Shown: piece by piece, positions 26,246-35,295 of the stretch
Layout of the letters: each line of letters begins with the position of its first letter
Numbering within the stretch: position 1 is the first letter of the stretch
Assembly (NCBI GenBank): GCA_963797175.1
Contig: CAWCOL010000009.1
Location: forward strand, 1,426,001 to 1,490,000
Direction of reading: 5' to 3'
Source: DATLLN01 sp963797175
GTDB taxonomy: Bacteria; Actinomycetota; Thermoleophilia; Gaiellales; JAICJC01
DNA: 64,000 nucleotides
Notes under the pieces: generated by a model
The model's database searches: none
What the model saw: only the letters and a program-made list of their open reading frames with translations
What the model was told of the DNA's origin: nothing
Position numbers and translations under genes: made by a program

Positions 26246-27265
26246 GTGGCGACACGGCGCATGGTCTGGTGGATGATCGGGGGCGGCATCGCGGCGCTGG
26301 CGCTGTGGCAGCTCGCCTCCGGATCCGGCTCGGTCGCCGATCCGACGGCGGGCCCCACCCAGCTCAGCCACGGCGCCGTCGTCACCGACAGCGCGCTGCT
26401 CGTGTTCCGGGAGGGTCTCGAGTCGATCCTGGTGCTGGCGGCGGTGACGGCGAGCTTCGCCGGCGCCAACCGCTCCTACCGGCGGCCGGTCGCAGCGGGC
26501 GCCGGCGTCGCGCTGCTGGCCAGCGTCGCCACGTGGTTCCTCGCGATCGGCGTGATCGGGGCGCTCGGCGCCGGCGGCCTCGACGTCCAGGCGGCCACCG
26601 GGCTGCTCGCGGTGGTCGTGCTGCTGGTCGTCATGAACTGGTTCTTCCACAACGTCTACTGGGCCGGCTGGATCGGGGCGCACAACCGCCGCCGCAAGCG
26701 GCTGCTGGCCGACGCCGAGGACGGCGGCGGTCCCAACCGGCTGCTGCTCGGCCTGGCCCTGCTCGGGTTCACGTCCGTCTACCGCGAGGGGTTCGAGGTC
26801 GTGCTGTTCCTCCAGAACCTGCGCCTCGCCTATGGCTCGTCCGTGGTGCTCGAGGGCGTCGCGGTCGGGCTGGCCCTGACCGCCGCCGTCGGCGTCGTCA
26901 CGTTCCGCCTCCAGCGGCGCCTGCCCTACCGGCGGATGCTGGTGGCGACCGGCGTCCTGCTCGGCGTCGTCCTGGTCGTGATGGTCGGCGAGAGCGTCCA
27001 GGAGATGCAGCTCGCCGGGTGGATCCCGACCACGCCGGTCGGCATCCCCATCTCGAACTCGCTCGGCCTCTGGTTCGCGATCTTCCCGACCGTCGAGGGG
27101 CTGGCCGCGCAGATCGCGGCCGCGGGCCTCGTCATCGGCTCCTACGTCGTCGCCCAGGAGCTCCGCGTCCGCCGCCCCAGCCGCCGCGGCGTCACTGCCG
27201 TCCGCGCGGATGCGCCGCCCGAGATCGCCCGTGCGGGGGCCGGCGCCGTGGGCTACCGCTCGTAG
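26246..27265 (+). CDS. FTR1-family high-affinity iron permease
   Basis: A 339-residue polytopic membrane protein with about seven hydrophobic segments. Both iron-transport motifs of the FTR1/EfeU family are present: REGLE (55-59) and REGFE (180-184). Unlike operonic EfeUOB systems, no EfeO cupredoxin or EfeB peroxidase is adjacent, so it may work alone or with unlinked partners. A His/Asn/Trp stretch (MNWFFHNVYWAGWIG) and an Arg-rich loop lie mid-protein. Its 3' end overlaps the facing ddl gene by 13 bases. Confidence 0.9.
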   Translation: MATRRMVWWMIGGGIAALALWQLASGSGSVADPTAGPTQLSHGAVVTDSALLVFREGLESILVLAAVTASFAGANRSYRRPVAAGAGVALLASVATWFLAIGVIGALGAGGLDVQAATGLLAVVVLLVVMNWFFHNVYWAGWIGAHNRRRKRLLADAEDGGGPNRLLLGLALLGFTSVYREGFEVVLFLQNLRLAYGSSVVLEGVAVGLALTAAVGVVTFRLQRRLPYRRMLVATGVLLGVVLVVMVGESVQEMQLAGWIPTTPVGIPISNSLGLWFAIFPTVEGLAAQIAAAGLVIGSYVVAQELRVRRPSRRGVTAVRADAPPEIARAGAGAVGYRS

Positions 27266-28296
27266 CTGCGCTCGTCGCGGTGGCGGTCGAGCGCGAGCTC
27301 GATCAGCCGGTCGAGCAGGTCGCGATAGGGGATGCCTGACGCCTCGAACAGCCGCGCGTACACCGACGTCGCGGTGAACCCGGGGATCGTGTTGATCTCG
27401 TTCAGCACCACGCCGCCCTGCGGCGTGACGAAGAAGTCGATGCGGGCCATCCCGGCGCAGCGGCAGATCTCGAACGCGCGCCGGGCGGTGTCCTGGAGCT
27501 CGGCCGTCACCGCGGCGGGCAGGTCGGCGGGCGCGCCCAGGTCCATGCCGCCCTCGTCGTACTTGGCCGAGAAGTCGTACCACTCCGAGTCGTTGGCGAT
27601 CAGGATCTCGCCGGGGACGCTGACGACCGGGTCGGCGTTGCCCAGCACGCCCAGCTCGACCTCGCGGCCCTCGATCATCTCCTCGACCAGCACCAGCCAG
27701 TCGTGGCGGAATGCGAGCTCCATCGCCGTCTCCAGCTCTTCGGGGCCGTGCACCTTGCTGATGCCGACGCTCGAGCCCAGGTTCGCGGGCTTGACGAAGC
27801 AGGGGAAGCCGAGCGATGAGGCCCGCTCCGCGTCCCAGCGGCGGTGCGAGAAGCTGACGTGGCGCGCGACCGGGATCTCGGCGCCGCGCAGCATCAGCTT
27901 CACGGCCTCCTTGTCCATCGTCACGGCCGAGCCCAGCACGCCCGACCCGACGTAGGGCAGGTCGAGCATCTCCAGCAGGCCCTGCACCGTGCCGTCCTCG
28001 CCGAAGGGGCCGTGCAGCACAGGCAGCACCACGTCGATCGGCCCGGCGCCGGCGGGCACCGGCGAGACGCCGGGCCGGGACACCAGGCTGCGGCTTTCGG
28101 CGCCCGGCTCCAGCTGGAGCGCGCCGGCCGCCTCGAGCTCCCAGCCGCCGCTCCGGCCGATCTGCACGGGCACGACGTCGTAGCGGTCGGGGTCGAGCGC
28201 CTCGATCACCGAGCGGCCGGACAGCACCGAGATCTCGTGCTCGGAGGAGCGGCCGCCGTAGAGCACGGCGACCCGCACGCGGCGGGCCTCGCTCAT
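27253..28296 (-). CDS. ddl: D-alanine--D-alanine ligase
   Basis: Makes the D-Ala-D-Ala dipeptide of peptidoglycan. The 347-residue ATP-grasp enzyme shows VLYGGRSSEHEISVLSG, LPVLHGPFGEDGTVQG, GSAVTMDKEAVK, CFVKPANLGSSVGISKV, VEEMIEGREVELGVLG, ARIDFFV and LNEINTIPGFTATSVY (metal ligands Glu/Asn). It overlaps the end of pknB by ATGA, so it is the last gene of the cell-wall and division cluster. Active-site residues for D-Ala-D-Ala rather than D-Ala-D-Lac were not separately determined. Confidence 0.95.
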   Translation of the reverse strand: MSEARRVRVAVLYGGRSSEHEISVLSGRSVIEALDPDRYDVVPVQIGRSGGWELEAAGALQLEPGAESRSLVSRPGVSPVPAGAGPIDVVLPVLHGPFGEDGTVQGLLEMLDLPYVGSGVLGSAVTMDKEAVKLMLRGAEIPVARHVSFSHRRWDAERASSLGFPCFVKPANLGSSVGISKVHGPEELETAMELAFRHDWLVLVEEMIEGREVELGVLGNADPVVSVPGEILIANDSEWYDFSAKYDEGGMDLGAPADLPAAVTAELQDTARRAFEICRCAGMARIDFFVTPQGGVVLNEINTIPGFTATSVYARLFEASGIPYRDLLDRLIELALDRHRDERSYER

Positions 28297-30143
28297 GCCG
28301 GGCAGGCCGTCGTCTGCGTCTGGTCGGCGACGTAGACGGTGACGGTGGACTTGGGGTCGACCATCGTCCCGTCGGACGGGTCCTGCTTGACGACCTGGCC
28401 GTCCGGGGTGCCGACCGGCGCCAGGCACTTCGTCACGTTCACCTTCAGCCCGGCGTCGTGGATGTCGCTGCGCGCCTGGTCGACGTCCTCGCCGGTGACG
28501 CCCGGCACCGGCACCTGCGCCTGGCCGGTGGAGACGAACACCTGGACGGTGGAGCCGCTGACGACGGTTGTGCCCTCCGCCGGATCGGTGCCGATCACCT
28601 GCCCGGCGGGCACGGTGTCGCTGGACTGGTCGATTCGCGACGGCGTCAGGCCTGCCGACTCGATCCGCGACGCCGCCCCGTCGTAGGACAGGCCGTGGAC
28701 GACGGGTACGCTCACCTGGCCGCTCGAGTAGTAGATCTTCACGACCGTCGTCGGCGACACCGGCCCCGGCCCGGGCGTGGTGCTGATGACCGTGTTCGCG
28801 GCCAGCGTGGACGCCTTGGCGATCGTCACCGGGGCCGGCAGCCCGGCGGAGATCACGGTCGAGATGGCGGCGTTCAGCGTCTTGCCGGCCAGCTTGGGCA
28901 GCTGGATGCTGTTCGGCCCCTGGCCGACGAAGATCGTCACCGTCGAGCCCTTGTCGGCGGCGGTGTTCGACGTCGGGTCCTGTCGCACCACCAGCCCCTT
29001 GTTCTCCGCTGACGAGCTGGTGCGCTTGGAGGTGACCACGAACCCCTTCTCCTGGAGCGTCTGCTGCGCGCTGGCAGCGGTGAATCCGATCACCTTGGGC
29101 ACGGTCACCTGATCGCTCTGGAGCTGCCGGTAGACGAGGAAGCCGACGCCGGCGGCGGCGATCAGGAGCAGCGCGACCAGCAGCCAGGGCAACGCGCTGC
29201 GCTTGGGCTGCTGCGCCGGCGGCTCGTCCCCGGGCGGCGGCGTCACGGGCATCACCCGGGTCGGCGCGGCCATCACCATCGTCGCCTGCTGGGTGCTCTG
29301 CGACACGGCCAGCCCGCGGCGGACGCGCTCCAGCTCGTCGGCCATCTCCCGCGCCGACTGGAAGCGCAGCGCCGGGTCCTTGGCCAGCGCCCGCAGCACC
29401 ACCAGCTCCAGCGGCCGCGAAACCAGCCGGTTCCTGCGGCTGGGCGGCACCGGATCCTCGTTGACCTGCTTCATCGCGATCTCGACCGCGCTGGTGCCCG
29501 TGAATGGCAGCTCGCCGGTGAGCATCTCGTAGAGGACGATGCCCATCGAGTAGATGTCGGACTGGGGGCCGACGGCCTGGCCGCGTGCCTGTTCGGGCGA
29601 CAGGTACTGGGCGGTGCCGACGATCGAGCCGACCTCGGTCATCTCCGCGGTGTTCTGCGCCCGGGCGATGCCGAAGTCGGCGACCTTGAGCACGCCGTCG
29701 GTGCCGATCAGCATGTTGTGCGGCTTGACATCGCGGTGCACGATGCCGCGCTGGTGCGCGAACTCGAGCGCCGACAGCGCTTGCTGGGCGTAGAGGATCG
29801 CCTCCGCCTCGGGCAGGGGGGCATGGGCGTTGATCTCGTCCTTGAGCGTCTCCCCGTCCACGTACTCCATGGCGATGTAGGACTCGCCCTCGGACTCGCC
29901 GCGGTCGTAGATGCCGACGATGTTGGGGTGGTTCAGCCCCGCGGCGGAGCGGGCCTCGCGGCGGAACCGCTCGATGAAGCCCTCGTCGCGGGTGTACCGG
30001 TCGGCCAGGATCTTGATCGCGACGCGTCGCTCCAGCGACCCGTCCGACGCCAGGTAGACGTCGGCCATGCCGCCGGTGCCGATGCGCCGCTCCAGCCGGT
30101 ACCGGTGGTCGAACAGCTCCCCGTTGCGGTGTTCGCCGGTCAC
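28293..30143 (-). CDS. pknB: PASTA-domain serine/threonine protein kinase PknB
   Basis: Membrane receptor kinase that links muropeptide sensing to growth and division control. The kinase domain spans about 14-275: GTGGMADVY, Lys44 (VAIK), HRDVKPHN (136-143), DFG (156-158) and SPEQARG. A juxtamembrane linker with Thr-rich sites leads to a transmembrane helix at about 318-338, then four PASTA repeats to residue 616 (VTVPKVIGFTAASAQQTL, IQLPKLAGKTLNAAI, VSVPVVHGLSYDGAA, VPVPGVTGEDVDQA). The start is GTG. Order pbpA-pknB-ddl with coupled ends matches the actinobacterial pknB locus, extended by ddl. Confidence 0.96.
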   Translation of the reverse strand: MTGEHRNGELFDHRYRLERRIGTGGMADVYLASDGSLERRVAIKILADRYTRDEGFIERFRREARSAAGLNHPNIVGIYDRGESEGESYIAMEYVDGETLKDEINAHAPLPEAEAILYAQQALSALEFAHQRGIVHRDVKPHNMLIGTDGVLKVADFGIARAQNTAEMTEVGSIVGTAQYLSPEQARGQAVGPQSDIYSMGIVLYEMLTGELPFTGTSAVEIAMKQVNEDPVPPSRRNRLVSRPLELVVLRALAKDPALRFQSAREMADELERVRRGLAVSQSTQQATMVMAAPTRVMPVTPPPGDEPPAQQPKRSALPWLLVALLLIAAAGVGFLVYRQLQSDQVTVPKVIGFTAASAQQTLQEKGFVVTSKRTSSSAENKGLVVRQDPTSNTAADKGSTVTIFVGQGPNSIQLPKLAGKTLNAAISTVISAGLPAPVTIAKASTLAANTVISTTPGPGPVSPTTVVKIYYSSGQVSVPVVHGLSYDGAASRIESAGLTPSRIDQSSDTVPAGQVIGTDPAEGTTVVSGSTVQVFVSTGQAQVPVPGVTGEDVDQARSDIHDAGLKVNVTKCLAPVGTPDGQVVKQDPSDGTMVDPKSTVTVYVADQTQTTACPA

Positions 30144-30150
30144 TGACGCC

Positions 30151-31608
30151 CTACTTTGCCACGGCCTGTCCGAGGTACGCCGCGATCACCCGGGCCGCGA
30201 TGGGTGCCGCGATGGTACCGCCGAACTCCGGGGTTCGCTCGATCACCGCGGCCACCGCGATGCGCGGATGCTCCACTGGGGCGAATGCGATGAACCAGGC
30301 GTTGTTCAATCCGGCGACTCCGGTCTCTGCCGTCCCCGTCTTGCCGGCGACGTTCAGACCTCCGATGTTCGCCGACTGTCCCGTGCCCTCCTCTACGACG
30401 TCGCGCATCATGCTGGTCAGTTCGGCCGCCGTCTGCGGGGACATCACCCGCGTCTCGGCCTGCGGGCCGTTCGTGAGCACGGTCTTGCCACCGGGGGCGA
30501 CGACCTTGCGCACGAGCCAGGGCCGCATGCGCACGCCGCTGTTCGCGACCGTCGCCGCCACCTCCGCCATCTGCAGGGGCGTGGCCAGCAGCCGCTCCTG
30601 GCCGATCGCGACGCGGCCGACGTCCTCCGGGATCCCCCGCCGCAGCAGGCCGTGCGGGCCGTACAGGCCGCTGGCCGCCATCTCGTCGCTGGGGTAGTCC
30701 AGCGGCGGTTTCTCGAAGAACCCGTAGGCCTGCATCGTCGCCTCCAGCCGCGGCTGGCCGACGGCCTGGCCGACCTGGGCGAAGACGGTGTTGTACGAGT
30801 TGGTCAGCGCGGTGCGCAGGCTGACCACCCCCGCGGACTCGCCGCCGGCGTTGCACAGCGGGTGCGACTCGACGGTGATGCAGGTGCCCTTGCCGTCGAT
30901 CAGGGTGTCCGGCGTGTACTTGCGGCTCTGCAGGGCCGCGGTGGCCGTCACGATCTTGAAGGTCGATCCGGGCGCGTACAACCCCTGCGTGGCGCGGTTG
31001 AGCAGGGCCGAGCCCGAGCCGGTCGAGAGCCGGCCGATCGAGCGGCCCACCGTGTTCGGATCGAACGTCGGGTTCGACGCCATCGCCAGCACCTGGCCGG
31101 TGTGGGGGTCGAGCGCGACCACGGCGCCCTTCAGCGAGCCCAGCCCCTTGACCGCGGCGCGCTGGGCGGCCGGTGAGAGCGCCGTGATCAGGTTGTTGCC
31201 GGTCACCGTGCGGCCGGTGAGCTGGTCGCCGAGGTTGCCGACCAGCGTCGAGAGATCGTTGTTGGACGCGGTCAGGTAGTCGTTGTACGACAGCTCCAGG
31301 CCGGTTCGCCCCTGGCCGACGGTGTTGTAGCCGACGGCGTGCGCGTACAGGCCCCTGAACGGGTAGCGGCGCAGGTAGAGGGTCTGGCCGTTGCGGACGC
31401 GCTTCGTGTTCGTCGCCAGGACGGTCGAGCCGTTGGTGGCGTAGATCAGCCCGCGCTTGACCGTCAGCTGGCGGTACACCAGGCGGGCGTTGTCCTTGCG
31501 CACCGCCAGCGACGGCGCCGCCCAGATCTGCCAGTACGCCGTCATCGTCACCAGCACCGCGGTGCCGAGGGCGAACAGGCGGAACAGGCTGCCGATGCGG
31601 GCGTTCAC
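30151..31608 (-). CDS. pbpA: penicillin-binding protein PbpA (class B transpeptidase)
   Basis: Cross-links septal or elongation peptidoglycan outside the membrane. The 485-residue protein has an N-terminal helix (about 8-28), a short dimerisation region and the transpeptidase with SxxK at Ser215-Lys218 (APGSTFK), SxN at Ser271-Asn273 (NSYNT) and KTG at 423-425 (AGKTGTAETG). At under 500 residues it fits the short PbpA group of actinobacteria, without PASTA domains. GTG start in GTGA overlap with the ftsW stop; 8 bases before the pknB start. Confidence 0.94.
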   Translation of the reverse strand: MNARIGSLFRLFALGTAVLVTMTAYWQIWAAPSLAVRKDNARLVYRQLTVKRGLIYATNGSTVLATNTKRVRNGQTLYLRRYPFRGLYAHAVGYNTVGQGRTGLELSYNDYLTASNNDLSTLVGNLGDQLTGRTVTGNNLITALSPAAQRAAVKGLGSLKGAVVALDPHTGQVLAMASNPTFDPNTVGRSIGRLSTGSGSALLNRATQGLYAPGSTFKIVTATAALQSRKYTPDTLIDGKGTCITVESHPLCNAGGESAGVVSLRTALTNSYNTVFAQVGQAVGQPRLEATMQAYGFFEKPPLDYPSDEMAASGLYGPHGLLRRGIPEDVGRVAIGQERLLATPLQMAEVAATVANSGVRMRPWLVRKVVAPGGKTVLTNGPQAETRVMSPQTAAELTSMMRDVVEEGTGQSANIGGLNVAGKTGTAETGVAGLNNAWFIAFAPVEHPRIAVAAVIERTPEFGGTIAAPIAARVIAAYLGQAVAK

Positions 31609-32900
31609 GTGCGGCCCTTGCGCGCGCGGTCGGACACCATCAGCAGCATCGCCAGCAGCAGGAAGTTGGAGACGATGGAGGAGCCGCCGTAGCTGACGAA
31701 CGGCAGGGTGATGCCGGTCAGCGGGATCAGCCGGGTGACGCCGCCGACGATCAGGAAGGCCTGGAGCCCGAACGCGAAGGTGAGGCCGGTCGCGAGCAGC
31801 TTGGAGAAGCCGTCGTCGGCCAGCGTCGCGATCTTGAAGCCCCGGTAGCAGAACAGCAGGTAGACCAGCAGCAGGGCCGCGGCGCCGGCCAGGCCGGTCT
31901 CGTTCGACCACACCGCGTAGATGCCGTCGGTCTGCGCCGCCGGGATCACGGGCACCTGCGTCGAGCCGTGCTGGACGAGCTGGAAGCTGCGGCCCAGCCC
32001 TGCGCCGAACACGCCGCCGTCGGCGATCGACTCGATCGACTGGATGATCTGGTACCCGGTGTTGTGCGGGTCCTTCCACGGGTCGAGCCAGACGTGGAAG
32101 CGCTCCTGGACGTGCGGCGTCGCCTGGTAGACGGCCCAGGAGCCGACCGCGAACAGCGCCAGCCCGACCACGGTGTAGAGCCGCCGGCCGGTGGCCACGT
32201 GCAGCATGGCCAGGAAGATGCCGAACAGGAGCAGCGCCGTGCCCAGGTCGTTCATCACGGCGACCACCGCCAGCGCGATGCCGGTCATCGTCAGCAGCGG
32301 CCCGAGGTGGCGGAGGGCGGGGAATCCGATGCCGAGGATGCGGCGGTGCGCCATGGCCAGCAGCTCCCGCTTCTGCCGCAGGTAGCCGGCCAGGAAGACG
32401 ACCAGCAGCAGCTTCGCGAACTCGCCCGGCTGCACCTGCACGCCGCCGACGCGGATCCACAGCTTCGCGCCGTTGACCGTCGTGCCGACCACCATCGTGC
32501 CGACCAGCAGCAGCACCGCCGCCGCACCGATGGTGTAGGTGTAGGCCTCCATCCGGCGCACGTCGCGCAGCCCCAGGACGAGCCCGAGGAACCCGGCCAG
32601 GCCGATCACGATCCAGACCGACTGGTCGCGCGACAGCGTCGGCGACAGCCGGTAGATCTCGGTCAGCCCGATCGCCGTGAGGAGCGCCGACAGCGGCAGC
32701 AGCCAGGGATCGGCGTCAGGCAGGCCGGCCCGCAGGCCGAGGTGCGCGATCGCGTACAGGCCGAAGAAGATGCCGGCGTAGACCAGGGAGTCGCTCGAGA
32801 TCTCCTGCTGGCGGGCGGTGTACACCGACAGGAAGCCGATGCCGGTCAGCACCGCGACCCACATCAGGTTCCACAGCTCGCGTCCTCGTGCCGACCTCAC
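31605..32900 (-). CDS. ftsW: SEDS-family glycosyltransferase FtsW/RodA
   Basis: Polytopic peptidoglycan polymerase that works with the class B PBP encoded next to it. The 431-residue protein has ten or so membrane segments and the SEDS motifs: KLWIRVGGVQVQPGEFAKLLLVVFLAGYL, VMNDLGTALLLFGIFLAM, the loop YQIIQSIESIADGGVFGAGLGRS and the terminal PLTGITLPFVSYGGSSIVSNF. RodA and FtsW cannot be separated by sequence alone; in this cluster the gene is usually called rodA or ftsW. The start is GTG 32900 in GTGA overlap with the phosphatase gene. Confidence 0.93.
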   Translation of the reverse strand: MRSARGRELWNLMWVAVLTGIGFLSVYTARQQEISSDSLVYAGIFFGLYAIAHLGLRAGLPDADPWLLPLSALLTAIGLTEIYRLSPTLSRDQSVWIVIGLAGFLGLVLGLRDVRRMEAYTYTIGAAAVLLLVGTMVVGTTVNGAKLWIRVGGVQVQPGEFAKLLLVVFLAGYLRQKRELLAMAHRRILGIGFPALRHLGPLLTMTGIALAVVAVMNDLGTALLLFGIFLAMLHVATGRRLYTVVGLALFAVGSWAVYQATPHVQERFHVWLDPWKDPHNTGYQIIQSIESIADGGVFGAGLGRSFQLVQHGSTQVPVIPAAQTDGIYAVWSNETGLAGAAALLLVYLLFCYRGFKIATLADDGFSKLLATGLTFAFGLQAFLIVGGVTRLIPLTGITLPFVSYGGSSIVSNFLLLAMLLMVSDRARKGRT

Positions 32901-34015
32901 GGGTTCCCGGCCTCGATCCGGCTCACCGCCTCCTTGGCGCTCGACAGCGTCCGCAGGCGGTGGTCGAACAGCGCCTTGCGGGTCTGGGGTGCGAGCGACG
33001 CGTACGAGATCGGAGTTGCCTCGACCGGGTGGTAGAGCTTGATGCCGAAGGCGAGCTCCCACGGCACGCCCTGGTAGATCTCGACGCGGCCCGAGGCCTC
33101 GTCGGCGCCGATGAAGTGGCTCTCGCGCAGGCCGACGGCGGCGCCGACGGTGAGCAGCACGACCGCGCCGACCACGCCCAGCCCGATGAACAGCGCGCGG
33201 CGGCCGTGGCCGCCCGCGCCGTCCTCGGGGTCATCCAGGTCGGGGTCGGTCGTCAGGATCGTGCGGATCTGGCCGGTGCGGTCGTCGTCCACCTCGTCCA
33301 GGCGGAAGACGATGGCGGTGACGTTGTCCTCGCCGCCGCTGTCGAGCGCCGCCCGCACCAGGCTGCGCACGGCGTTCTCGGCAGTGGTCGCCTCCGCCAG
33401 GAGCTCGGCGATGCGGTCGTCGTCCACCATCGACGTGAGGCCGTCGGAGCAGAGCAGCACGATGTCGCCCGGCCTGCCGTCCACGACGAAGCCGTCCACC
33501 TGCACGGTCGGCTCGGCGCCCAGCACGCGGGTGATCACGTTGCGCTGGGGGTGGCTGCTCGCCTCCTCCTCGGTCAGCTGGCCCGCGGCCACCAGTTCGG
33601 ACACGACCGAGTGGTCCTCGGACAGGCGCTGGAGGCCGCCGTCGCGCAGCAGGTATGCCCGGCTGTCGCCGACGTGCGCGAACGCGACCTTGCCGGAGTC
33701 GTCTTCCACCAGCGCGGCGATCGCGGTCGTGCCCATGCCGGTCAGCTCGGGATCCTCCTGCGCGCGGCTGTGGATCGCGGCGTTGGCGTCGCTGACGGCC
33801 CGGCGCAGCGCGTCGGCGCCTCGCAGCCGGATCAGGTCGACCCCGGCGAACGCCTCCGTGCACATCGTCGAGGCGATCTCGCCCGCGGCCGCGCCGCCCA
33901 TGCCGTCGGCGACCAGGAAGAGCGGCCCGCGCATCAGGTAGGAGTCCTCGTTGTGGCGGCGGACGTGGCCGGTCTGGCTCTGGCCGGCGCTGTCGGCGAT
34001 GCCGAGGCGGCTCAC
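32897..34015 (-). CDS. pstP: PP2C-family serine/threonine phosphatase PstP
   Basis: Dephosphorylates PknB and its targets. The N-terminal 240 residues are a PP2C domain: RRHNEDSYL, VADGMGGAAAGEIAS (metal Asp-Gly), GMGTTAIAALV, HVGDSRAYLLRDG, SEDHSVVSELVAAGQ, LLCSDGLTSMV and SGGEDNVTAIVFR. Then follow an acidic linker, one transmembrane helix (about 278-298) and an extracytoplasmic tail of some 75 residues. GTG start overlapping the fhaB stop. Confidence 0.95.
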   Translation of the reverse strand: MSRLGIADSAGQSQTGHVRRHNEDSYLMRGPLFLVADGMGGAAAGEIASTMCTEAFAGVDLIRLRGADALRRAVSDANAAIHSRAQEDPELTGMGTTAIAALVEDDSGKVAFAHVGDSRAYLLRDGGLQRLSEDHSVVSELVAAGQLTEEEASSHPQRNVITRVLGAEPTVQVDGFVVDGRPGDIVLLCSDGLTSMVDDDRIAELLAEATTAENAVRSLVRAALDSGGEDNVTAIVFRLDEVDDDRTGQIRTILTTDPDLDDPEDGAGGHGRRALFIGLGVVGAVVLLTVGAAVGLRESHFIGADEASGRVEIYQGVPWELAFGIKLYHPVEATPISYASLAPQTRKALFDHRLRTLSSAKEAVSRIEAGNP

Positions 34016-34467
34016 CGGCCGGCCTCGTAGCGGAGCTGGGTCTGGCCCACCGCGATCAGGTCGCCGTCGTCGAGCGGCCGGATGCCGTGCAGCTGCTCGC
34101 CGTTCACGAACGTGCCGTTGGTGGAGTCCAGGTCCTCGATCATGTCGCGGTCCTCGCCACGCAGGAACCGGGCGTGGCGGCCGGAAGCATATCCGTCTGC
34201 GGTGAGCCGGATCGCGGCGTCGTCCGCCCGTCCCACGGCCAGCTCGCGGTCGATCGCGAGGCGCTGGCCGGCGCTCAGATCGGCGCTCGCCTCGACCAGC
34301 AGCCGCCCGACCGGGCGGCGCGGCTTGCTCGGGCGGACGGCGGCCAGCACGGTGCTCTCCTGGCCCACCTGGACGTCCTTCGATGCGACCCGGATGATGC
34401 GCCAGATGAACAGGTAGAGCAGGACGACGAACGCGACCTTGAGGACGAGCAGGAGCTGGTCAACCAA
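34012..34467 (-). CDS. fhaB: FHA-domain membrane protein FhaB
   Basis: Phosphothreonine-binding partner in PknB signalling. In 151 residues: an N-terminal membrane helix (VLKVAFVVLLYLFIWRI) and a C-terminal FHA domain with AVGRADDAAIRL, GRHARF and the phosphothreonine loop DLDSTNGTFVNG. The start is TTG 34467, overlapping the fhaA stop by 8 bases. This matches FhaB (FipA) of mycobacteria in size, layout and position next to pstP. Confidence 0.92.
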   Translation of the reverse strand: MVDQLLLVLKVAFVVLLYLFIWRIIRVASKDVQVGQESTVLAAVRPSKPRRPVGRLLVEASADLSAGQRLAIDRELAVGRADDAAIRLTADGYASGRHARFLRGEDRDMIEDLDSTNGTFVNGEQLHGIRPLDDGDLIAVGQTQLRYEAGR

Positions 34468-35248
34468 GGCGCCGCTCGAACGTGATCGACGTGGTGCCGA
34501 GCTCGATCACGTCGCCGTTCATGAGGGCCGTCTCCTGGATGCGCTGTCCGTTGACCTCGGTGCCGTTCGTCGAGCCCAGGTCGACCAGGGAGTAGCCCTC
34601 GCCGATCCGGCGGATCTCGGCGTGGCGGCGCGAGACGTTGGGATCCTCGAGCGGGATTTCGCACTCGCTCGACCTGCCGATCACCGTGACGCGCCCCTCG
34701 AGGCGGAGGGTGTTGGTGCCCCAGGTGACCGTCGCGGTCTCCTCCGCGGGCTCCTCCGGGGGCGTGTAGACCATCGTCTCGGCCCCGACCACCGGGACCA
34801 CGGGGACCGGCTCCGGCGCCGGCATGGGAGCCTCGACCGGCGGCAGCGGGGGCGGCATGGGCGGCTCGGGCGCGGCCGGCGCATCCTCGTCCTGCGTGTC
34901 CACGGCGATGCCGAACGTGCCGACGGCCAGCTCGTCGGCCGTCTCGATCAACACCAGCGGGCGGCGCGGCAGCGAGTAGCCCTCGCGGCGGGCGTGCTCC
35001 ACCAGGTACTCGGCCAGCTCGGTGCGCATCTGCGTCTCGTACGCCGCGAACTGCTGGCGGTCGGTCGTGTTCAGGAAGATCGTGTACTCGTCCGGCACGT
35101 AGACGCGGTGGATCGAGATCGTCTTGTGCTCGTCCATCTCCTTGGCGAGCTTGCGCGCCAGCTCCACCGGCTGCACGGCCGAGCGGAAGGTCCGGTTGAA
35201 CGCGCCTTCGAACAGGCCGCCGATCTTGCGTTCGATGTTGCGAAGCAC
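34460..35248 (-). CDS. fhaA: FHA-domain protein FhaA (DUF3662-FHA)
   Basis: A 262-residue protein with the N-terminal DUF3662/FhaA domain (ERKIGGLFEGAFNRTFRSAVQPVELARKL, VYVPDEYTIFL), a Pro/Glu/Ala-rich linker (about 130-165) and a C-terminal FHA domain (TVIGRSSECEIPL, NVSRRHAEI, LVDLGSTNGTEVNGQ). It is known in mycobacteria to bind phosphorylated PbpA, MviN or PknB. The start is GTG 35248 or TTG 35254; no clear ribosome site separates them. The second kinase gene ends 48 bases upstream. Confidence 0.9.
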   Translation of the reverse strand: MLRNIERKIGGLFEGAFNRTFRSAVQPVELARKLAKEMDEHKTISIHRVYVPDEYTIFLNTTDRQQFAAYETQMRTELAEYLVEHARREGYSLPRRPLVLIETADELAVGTFGIAVDTQDEDAPAAPEPPMPPPLPPVEAPMPAPEPVPVVPVVGAETMVYTPPEEPAEETATVTWGTNTLRLEGRVTVIGRSSECEIPLEDPNVSRRHAEIRRIGEGYSLVDLGSTNGTEVNGQRIQETALMNGDVIELGTTSITFERRLG

Positions 35249-35295
35249 GCTCAAGCTGCGAGAGGAGATGTGGTACGGGCCCTGCCCGCGTCGGT